A DNA stretch of 11,972 nt from Clostridiaceae bacterium (GTDB lineage Bacteria; Bacillota; Clostridia; Saccharofermentanales; UBA5734). The stretch covers positions 1 to 11,972 of the forward strand of contig JAAYFZ010000145.1 in NCBI GenBank assembly GCA_012727965.1. The letters are read 5' to 3'. The notes under the pieces are model-generated. The model worked only from the letters and a program-made list of their open reading frames with translations. It was not told the DNA's origin and did not search any database. Made by a program: the position numbers and the translations under genes. Positions 6,711 to 11,972 of the stretch are shown here, piece after piece (within the stretch, counting starts at the first letter, position 1; each line of letters begins with the position of its first letter).

Positions 6711-7819
6711 TCAAGCTTAGACTTGCGAAAAAAGAAGATGTCTCTGGCGTTAAGGCTGTTTTGATCCGTGTTGCTTCAATCCTTGCGGCTATTTTTCTGT
6801 CGGGTCTGTTGATTCTTCTGATAGGCCACAATCCGATCGAAACCTTCGCAGCGATGCTTGAGGGCTCATTTGGTTCCGCCTATGGCATCAAAAATACTGT
6901 TACAGTTGCTGTCCCGCTGCTTGTAATAGGTCTGGGACTATCGATTGCCTTTAGTATGCGCTTTTGGAATATCGGTGCCGAGGGTCAGCTGGTAATGGGT
7001 GCAATCTGGGGAACCTTCGTTGCTCATCAGCTGCCTGAAAATATGAGCCGCCTGCTGGCGTTGCCGATCGTGGCCGTGGCCGCGATCCTGGGTGGTGCCT
7101 TCTGGGCAGTGATTCCTGGATTATTCAGGGCATATTCAAGGACCAATGAAACTTTGTTTACCTTGATGTTGAACTATGTTGCTATCAAGTTTACAGTCTA
7201 TTTGCGCTGTGAACTCTGGAAGGATCCTAATGCAATGGGCTTCCCGCAAATTGCTCCACTACCGTCATCTGCACATTTACCAAAATTGTTTGGGATTCAT
7301 ATCGGCTGGATAATTGCTCTGATCCTGGTAGTAGTTGTCCATATTTTCCTTCGCTACAGTAAGCTAGGATATGAAATCAGAGTTGTTGGAGAGAGTGAGA
7401 GAACAGCACATTATGCAGGAATTAATGTGCGGAAAGTAATTATAACCGGTACGATTATATCCGGTGCGCTGGTTGGTCTGGCAGGCATGATCAAGCTGAC
7501 CGGCGTCTCGTGGACCTTGTCCGAGAGTATAGGTGGTGGTAATGGCTTCACCGCTGTTATGGTCGCATGGCTGGCTCAGCTTCAGGCTCCGGTTATGATT
7601 CTAACCGCACTTCTGTTTGCCGCAATGGAGCAGGGTGCTATGGCTATGGAGATCAGTGTAGGTGTTCCTGCCTCAGTTTCCAAGGTTATTGAGGGACTGA
7701 TCCTGTTTGCCGCACTTTCATCAGATTTGTTTATCCGCTATCGAGTAGTTATAGAGAAATCTAAGAAGCCTGAAAGATTGAATGCACAAAAAGATTCCAG
7801 GAAGGAGGCGGTAAAATGA
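6707..7819 (+). CDS. ABC transporter permease 1 (BPD_transp_2, BMP system)
   Basis: A 370-residue integral membrane protein with a short basic N-terminus, then about eight to ten hydrophobic segments (for example around 20-43, 63-84, 107-135, 198-215 and 250-270). The NIGAEGQLVMGA segment near residues 86-97 is the conserved cytoplasmic coupling motif of BPD_transp_2 permeases. The C-terminal tail (about 347-370) is rich in Lys, Arg and Glu and is probably cytoplasmic. ATG 6707 overlaps the ATPase stop by four bases, with AAGGAGG (6693-6699) upstream, so the two are translationally coupled. This is the longer of two paired permeases that form the purine/nucleoside channel with the neighbouring ATPase and lipoprotein. 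It resembles NupP/YufP-type proteins; substrate is taken from context only. Confidence 0.92.
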   Translation: MIKLRLAKKEDVSGVKAVLIRVASILAAIFLSGLLILLIGHNPIETFAAMLEGSFGSAYGIKNTVTVAVPLLVIGLGLSIAFSMRFWNIGAEGQLVMGAIWGTFVAHQLPENMSRLLALPIVAVAAILGGAFWAVIPGLFRAYSRTNETLFTLMLNYVAIKFTVYLRCELWKDPNAMGFPQIAPLPSSAHLPKLFGIHIGWIIALILVVVVHIFLRYSKLGYEIRVVGESERTAHYAGINVRKVIITGTIISGALVGLAGMIKLTGVSWTLSESIGGGNGFTAVMVAWLAQLQAPVMILTALLFAAMEQGAMAMEISVGVPASVSKVIEGLILFAALSSDLFIRYRVVIEKSKKPERLNAQKDSRKEAVK

Positions 7820-8805
7820 CAGGATCAATGATGGTAGCTCTGTTTATCGCTTCAGCAGTCAGAATGGCTATACCGCTTCTGCTTGGCACGGTGGGCGAAT
7901 CGATAACTGAGAGATCAGGACATCTTAATCTTGGTGTCGAGGGTCTGATGATGATGGGCGCGGCATCCGGCTATGTAGCTGCCTATCGGACAGATAATAT
8001 TTTGATAGCGATGCTCGCAGGAATGGCTGGAGCAGGTCTTGGCAGTCTGATTTACGCCTTCCTGACAATCACAATGAGAACCAGACAGGACGTTACAGGT
8101 CTGGCGCTTACGATATTCGGTACTGGTTTTGCCAACACCTTGGGAAAATCTCTTGCCGGGACTACTACTTCTGTCAGGATCAGAGCTTTTGCACAGGCGC
8201 AGCCTCTTAAGCCCAATCTAACTGCTATTGCAGATGTATCGGTTCTTGGTCCGGTATTGGAATTCATCAGCGCTGCTTTTCTTCAGCATAATCTTTTTAT
8301 CTACCTGAGCTTGCTAGTCGCGATACTTGTCTACTGGTATTTATTTCATACAAGGCTTGGGCTTCATGTTCGTTCTACCGGTGAGAATCCTTCAGCCGCA
8401 GATGCTTCCGGCATCAGGGTAACTTCCTTGCGTTATGTTCACGTAGTAGTCGGTGGTATGCTCTGCGGTCTTGGAGGTTTTTACATCTCGGTTATAAATG
8501 TCGGGACCTGGCTGGATGATATTATAGCCGGCAGAGGCTGGATAGTTGTAGCGCTGGTCATCTTCATTCGCTGGCATCCGCTCAAGGCAATCGCCGGTTC
8601 GCTTCTGTTTGGTGCTCTTGAAATTGTTGGTTTTAGACTTCATCAGGTCCCAGGTATTGGATCTCTGCCAATTTTCTCGCAGTACTTCATTGATCTATAT
8701 CCATACTTAATGACTATTATCGTTCTGGTTATCACTTATGCAAGGAAAAAAGCCTGGCAGGGACCTGCAAGCCTTGGTCAGCCCTATTTCCGTGAAGACA
8801 GATAA
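7816..8805 (+). CDS. ABC transporter permease 2 (BPD_transp_2, BMP system)
   Basis: A 329-residue membrane protein, shorter than its partner as usual for the second permease of BMP transporters (NupQ/YufQ-like). The ITERSGHLNLGVEGLMMMGA segment (about 29-48) carries the LGVEG coupling motif. Hydrophobic segments follow at about 58-88, 140-175, 205-225, 245-270 and 290-310. ATG 7816 overlaps the previous stop by ATGA, and AAGGAGG (7803-7809) lies within the end of the preceding gene, giving tight coupling. It is the last gene of the xpt-transporter run; a GC-rich hairpin follows 32 bases after the stop. With permease 1 it should form the transmembrane heterodimer. Confidence 0.92.
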   Translation: MTGSMMVALFIASAVRMAIPLLLGTVGESITERSGHLNLGVEGLMMMGAASGYVAAYRTDNILIAMLAGMAGAGLGSLIYAFLTITMRTRQDVTGLALTIFGTGFANTLGKSLAGTTTSVRIRAFAQAQPLKPNLTAIADVSVLGPVLEFISAAFLQHNLFIYLSLLVAILVYWYLFHTRLGLHVRSTGENPSAADASGIRVTSLRYVHVVVGGMLCGLGGFYISVINVGTWLDDIIAGRGWIVVALVIFIRWHPLKAIAGSLLFGALEIVGFRLHQVPGIGSLPIFSQYFIDLYPYLMTIIVLVITYARKKAWQGPASLGQPYFREDR

Positions 8806-8837
8806 GCTGTATAATAGAAATTGATAGATACGATAAG

Positions 8838-8863
8838 CCGCCCCGTGTACTTGCATGGGGCGG
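8838..8863 (+). terminator. GC-rich hairpin at the end of the transporter operon, possible terminator
   Basis: Arms 8838-8847 (CCGCCCCGTG) and 8854-8863 (CATGGGGCGG) pair over 10 bp with one G-U wobble and a 6-base loop. The next bases (TCATGATATG) are not a T run, so it is not a classical intrinsic terminator. Its place between the permease stop and the cdaA ribosome binding site still makes an end-of-operon role likely. Confidence 0.45.
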
Positions 8864-8902
8864 TCATGATATGATTAACTATCAGTACGGAGGTCTAGTA
8901 CA

Positions 8903-10360
8903 TTGGTTGATGGCGATCTGTTGTCAGATATCGGGGTGTTTTTCTCGAATCTGCTTCGGGACTTTACTAGTGGATTGATTTTTTTTGGCGGCCCGCTTGA
9001 TATTTTGCTGGCCGTTCTTGACGTGCTGGCCACTTCTCTTGTCATTTACTATGTTCTTAAGATTCTACGCGATTCTAGAGCCTGGCAGCTGCTTAAGGGC
9101 TTAGCTTTGATTATCTCATTTGCTCTAATATGCAGTCTTATCGGTTTAGATACAGTAGGATTCCTTCTTAATAACACAATTTCTGTTTTGGCAATTGCTT
9201 TTGTTGTTATTTTCCAGCCTGAGCTCAGAAGAGCACTTGAAACGGTTGGACGAAGCAGTTTTAATATGATTTCTTCTGCGATCACACAGGAAGAGGGAAG
9301 AGAATCGTCAGGCTCGGTACATAATATGATCGAATCGATCGTCAGAGCCTGCGAGAGCATGTCGGAGACTTTTACCGGTGCCCTGATAATAATTGAGAGG
9401 TCAACCAAGCTTGGTGATTTCGTTGAACAGGAAAACGTGGTTCAGCTCGATGCTGCTGTATCTTCGACATTTCTTCAGCAAATATTCTACAAAGGTTCAC
9501 CCCTGCATGACGGCGCTATCCTGATCAGGGATGGACGTGTAAGTGCAGCTCGTGTTCATGTTCCCTTGTCTGATAATTATCATTTGCGTCGCGACTACGG
9601 CACCAGACATCGTGCTGCGATCGGGGCCAGCGAAATCGGTGATACGATCGCTGTTGTTGTTTCAGAAGAGCGCGGCACTATCAGTCTAAGTTTGGAAGGC
9701 AGGCTTTACACACTAGATAATGGTGACGCTCTCAGGACTCTGCTCCATAAGCTGCTCAGTCCAACCAAAGCGGCCGGTGGCCTGTCTGGCTGGTTCCGAG
9801 GTGGAAGACATGGCAAAGCTGGTAGAAGAGCAGACGCGGCCAAACAAGGCAAGGGAGGCAGCCAAGAGACTAATAACGAAGCAGAGTCTGCTGTGATCGC
9901 AGCTTCGGAATATGAATCTCTGCCCATGTGGCGCCGAATATTACGAAGATCACCCAATCCGGCCGGTCCTAAGGTAACACGCAAGCAAAAAGTAGTTCTT
10001 AGTTTTGCATCAATTGCGATTTCGATCGTTCTGTGGCTCTATGTACAAGTCACTGTAAATCCGGTTGATAATAGAACATTCTCAGTCTCACTAAGTTATC
10101 GGGGAGTTGAAGCAGCCCAGGCAAAAGGCTTCGAAATTCAGATACCTGTAGAGACGGTCCAGGTGAATGTTATGGGACGTAGAAATACTGTTACAGCGCT
10201 TAGAGCAGCAGATGTGACAGCCTATATAGATTTTTCGGATATAGATCAAACTGGCATTATTGCAGTACCTGTTGAGATAGATACAGGTACTCTGCTGTAT
10301 ACCAGACCGACATTTATCACACCTTCATCTGTCACGGTCAGCGTACGTGAACAAGAGTAA
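8903..10360 (+). CDS. cdaA: Diadenylate cyclase (CdaA) fused to a single YbbR/CdaR-like domain
   Basis: A 485-residue protein. The first about 290 residues are CdaA: three N-terminal membrane helices (about 33-55, 64-80, 86-101), then a DAC catalytic domain with the DGA motif (203-205, in GSPLHDGAI) and the RHR motif (235-237, in GTRHRA), both intact. It should condense two ATP into c-di-AMP at the membrane. Residues about 290-360 form a Gly/Lys/Glu-rich linker. A fourth membrane segment (about 364-388, ending IVLWLYVQVTVNP) and one YbbR domain (about 390-483) follow, as in the N-terminus of CdaR. CdaA is usually about 270 aa and CdaR separate with several YbbR domains, so this is a fusion with only one. 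Start is TTG 8903, with ACGGAGG (8887-8893) 9 bases upstream; no in-frame ATG fits. Met342 (ATG 9926) could be a relic CdaR start but has no ribosome binding site. glmM lies downstream, as in other Bacillota. Confidence 0.9.
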   Translation: MVDGDLLSDIGVFFSNLLRDFTSGLIFFGGPLDILLAVLDVLATSLVIYYVLKILRDSRAWQLLKGLALIISFALICSLIGLDTVGFLLNNTISVLAIAFVVIFQPELRRALETVGRSSFNMISSAITQEEGRESSGSVHNMIESIVRACESMSETFTGALIIIERSTKLGDFVEQENVVQLDAAVSSTFLQQIFYKGSPLHDGAILIRDGRVSAARVHVPLSDNYHLRRDYGTRHRAAIGASEIGDTIAVVVSEERGTISLSLEGRLYTLDNGDALRTLLHKLLSPTKAAGGLSGWFRGGRHGKAGRRADAAKQGKGGSQETNNEAESAVIAASEYESLPMWRRILRRSPNPAGPKVTRKQKVVLSFASIAISIVLWLYVQVTVNPVDNRTFSVSLSYRGVEAAQAKGFEIQIPVETVQVNVMGRRNTVTALRAADVTAYIDFSDIDQTGIIAVPVEIDTGTLLYTRPTFITPSSVTVSVREQE

Positions 10361-10393
10361 TTAAACTTACTGTAATATAGTTGTAACAATAAT

Positions 10394-10426
10394 AGCGGCT
10401 GACTTCGTCGGCCGCTTTGTTTATAT
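10394..10426 (+). terminator. Rho-independent terminator after cdaA-ybbR
   Basis: AGCGGCTGA (10394-10402) pairs with TCGGCCGCT (10408-10416) over 9 bp with one wobble and a 5-base loop, followed by the T-rich TTGTTTATATTT. It lies 33 bases after the stop codon and separates the cyclase from glmM. Confidence 0.8.
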
Positions 10427-10690
10427 TTAGAGTTACACTTTGAGAAATGACTGAAGGTAGATGGTTTGAAGATTTGTCATTTGTGGTCTTCATAATTTGC
10501 GGAAGAAATATTACGGCAACGAAATGTGTGTGTAATCGATTTGTAATAATATTAGTTTTATTAATGAAATATATGTAACAGAGTCATTATGCTATAATGC
10601 AGTCAGAAAAGCTTGTCTTCAGACAGACAGAAGTCAAGTGAGTTAATCGAAATTAGTGAATGTAAAATATACAAAACGAGGAGACTTAAT
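10427..10690 (+). other. glmM leader region, no gene seen
   Basis: Together with the terminator before it, this makes about 330 bases without a gene between cdaA and glmM. It is AT-rich and I find no credible small gene. It holds the glmM promoter, an imperfect hairpin (CTTGTCTTC 10612-10620 with GAAGTCAAG 10630-10638, one mismatch) in the presumed 5' leader, and the ribosome binding site GAGGAG (10678-10683). I see no glmS-type ribozyme and no recognisable riboswitch. Confidence 0.5.
10589..10598 (+). promoter_or_regulatory. glmM: Extended -10 promoter of glmM
   Basis: A perfect TATAAT (10593-10598) is preceded by TGC (10590-10592), making an extended -10 element. The -35 zone at the right distance (about 10570-10575, TATATG) is poor, which extended -10 promoters tolerate. 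It is 92 bases upstream of the glmM start and downstream of the cdaA terminator, so glmM can be transcribed on its own. Confidence 0.6.
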
Positions 10691-11972
10691 ATGGGTAGAT
10701 TATTTGGGACTGATGGTGTAAGAGGTGTGGCAAACAAAGAGTTAACTCCTGATCTGGCTTTTAAGCTGGGCTGGGCCGGCGCTCAGGTGCTTGCAGGCGA
10801 GTGTACGCATAAACCTGTGATTATTGTCGGCAGTGATACCAGAATTTCTTGTGCCATGCTGGAATCAGCTCTTGTAGCTGGAATATGCTCGGCTGGTGCG
10901 GATGTTTTCATCTGTGGCGTTATACCAACACCTGGTATCGCATATCTGGTCCGCAAGTACAAATGTGATGCTGGTGTTATGATCTCTGCCTCTCACAATT
11001 CATTTGAGTTTAATGGCATAAAGTTTTTCAGCAGTAAGGGATATAAGCTTCCTGATGAGGTTGAGGACAAAATCGAAGCTCTCATTAAGTCATATGATGA
11101 AAATGCTGAGCGTCCTATCGGTGATCAGCTTGGTCACAGAATAGAAAAGAAGAATGCTTCACGTGATTATAGTGAGCATCTTAAACGTCGCATGAGTGTT
11201 GATCTCAGCGGCATGAAAATTGGTTTGGATTGCGCTAATGGTGCCTGTGCTCACATAGCACCAGGTCTATTTAGTGATTTAGGCGCTGATGTTGCATCGA
11301 TTGGCATTGAACCTGATGGTGTAAACATCAATGATCAGTGTGGTTCAACTCATCTGGAGAGACTGCGTCAGCTGGTAAGACGTGAGAGCTGTGATATCGG
11401 TATTGCCTTCGATGGAGATGCAGACCGCATGCTGGCAGTTGATGAGAATGGTTATGTAATTGACGGAGATGTCATCATGGCTATTGTGGCTCTCGATATG
11501 AAGCGTCAAAACCAGTTAAAAGACGATACTCTGGTAGTTACTGTTATGAGTAATCTAGGCCTCGATATCATGGCAGAAGAAAAGGGTCTGAAGCTGGTCA
11601 AGACGAAGGTTGGCGATCGTTATGTGCTTGAGGAAATGCTCAAGGATGGTTATACGATCGGCGGCGAACAGTCTGGGCACATTATTCTGCTTGATCACTC
11701 AACAACTGGTGACGGCATGCTAAGTGCTCTGCGTTTGCTGCGTGCGCTTGTTAACAATTCAGAGCGCCTGAACGAAGCTAAAAATGTTATGACAGTACTT
11801 CCTCAGGTCCTTAAGAGCGCCCGTGTGCCCAATGAGAGTAAAGCTGCTGCAATGGATGATGTTGACATCAAGGCTGCATGTGACAAGATTCAGAAGCAGC
11901 TGGGTAATAAGGGCCGCATATTGGTAAGAGCATCAGGAACTGAGCCCATTATCAGAGTGATGCTCGAAGGAC
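10691..11972 (+). CDS. glmM: Phosphoglucosamine mutase GlmM (3' end cut by the window)
   Basis: The open frame runs from ATG 10691 to the window edge with no stop, giving 427 residues of a family usually near 450, so about 20 are missing. GlmM converts glucosamine-6-phosphate to glucosamine-1-phosphate, feeding UDP-GlcNAc and peptidoglycan. The start MGRLFGTDGVRG is typical. The phosphoserine loop SASHN places catalytic Ser101; the metal loop DGDADR is at 241-246; the sugar-binding loop GGEQSGH is at 324-330; the phosphate-binding RASGTEP is at 413-419. All key residues are present. After SASHN the usual Pro is Ser (SASHNSFEFNGIKFF), probably neutral. GAGGAG (10678-10683) lies 7 bases before the start. 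It sits beside cdaA as in most Bacillota, where GlmM can bind and inhibit CdaA, but here it has its own promoter. Confidence 0.96.
   Translation, partial: MGRLFGTDGVRGVANKELTPDLAFKLGWAGAQVLAGECTHKPVIIVGSDTRISCAMLESALVAGICSAGADVFICGVIPTPGIAYLVRKYKCDAGVMISASHNSFEFNGIKFFSSKGYKLPDEVEDKIEALIKSYDENAERPIGDQLGHRIEKKNASRDYSEHLKRRMSVDLSGMKIGLDCANGACAHIAPGLFSDLGADVASIGIEPDGVNINDQCGSTHLERLRQLVRRESCDIGIAFDGDADRMLAVDENGYVIDGDVIMAIVALDMKRQNQLKDDTLVVTVMSNLGLDIMAEEKGLKLVKTKVGDRYVLEEMLKDGYTIGGEQSGHIILLDHSTTGDGMLSALRLLRALVNNSERLNEAKNVMTVLPQVLKSARVPNESKAAAMDDVDIKAACDKIQKQLGNKGRILVRASGTEPIIRVMLEG

Noticed and set aside
9049..9408. Open frame of 119 codons on the - strand
   Set aside because: It lies wholly inside the cyclase gene, whose motifs are unmistakable, and its translation has no recognisable domain; it is a shadow frame.
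10600..10690. glmS-type ribozyme or c-di-AMP riboswitch in the glmM leader
   Set aside because: The leader is only about 85 bases and AT-rich, with one imperfect hairpin and none of the conserved cores of these RNAs.

Overview
The window is about 12 kb of a chromosome whose genes all lie on the + strand. Gene content points to an anaerobic member of the Bacillota, most likely class Clostridia: a c-di-AMP synthase gene upstream of glmM, a Bacillus-type xpt, a BMP-family purine/nucleoside ABC transporter, a Crp/Fnr regulator of clostridial type, the tail of a probable clostripain-like protease, and strong AGGAGG-type ribosome binding sites throughout. I cannot place it to genus. There is no rRNA, tRNA, CRISPR array, insertion sequence or phage gene.

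Region 1 (1-2172) is the accessory-looking part. It starts with the C-terminal 100 residues of a probable clostripain-family (C11) peptidase, followed by a strong intrinsic terminator. Then comes a macro-domain protein with a C-terminal helix-turn-helix-like domain, and a small von Willebrand A (vWA) protein with an intact metal-binding (MIDAS) motif. The macro gene begins so close to the terminator that there is no room for a promoter between them.

Region 2 (2173-3090) holds one Crp/Fnr-family regulator with a 22-bp dyad upstream and a perfect 14-bp stem terminator downstream.

Region 3 (3160-8865) is a purine salvage and uptake unit: xanthine phosphoribosyltransferase (xpt), a BMP-family lipoprotein, a double-domain ABC ATPase, and two inner-membrane permeases. 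The last three genes are joined by ATGA overlaps. The lipoprotein and ATPase genes are separated by a GC-rich hairpin cluster. Imported purine base or nucleoside would feed the phosphoribosyltransferase.

Region 4 (8866-11972) is the essential c-di-AMP and cell-wall locus. A diadenylate cyclase (CdaA) is fused in one reading frame to a membrane-anchored single YbbR (CdaR-like) domain. A terminator and a separate extended -10 promoter follow, then glmM (phosphoglucosamine mutase), which runs off the window about 20 residues short of its end. In most Bacillota cdaA and cdaR are separate genes and CdaR has several YbbR domains, so the fusion is the most unusual gene here.

The strongest candidates for something little described are the CdaA-YbbR fusion and the macro-HTH/vWA gene pair. 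Both rest on domain reading by eye and need database comparison.
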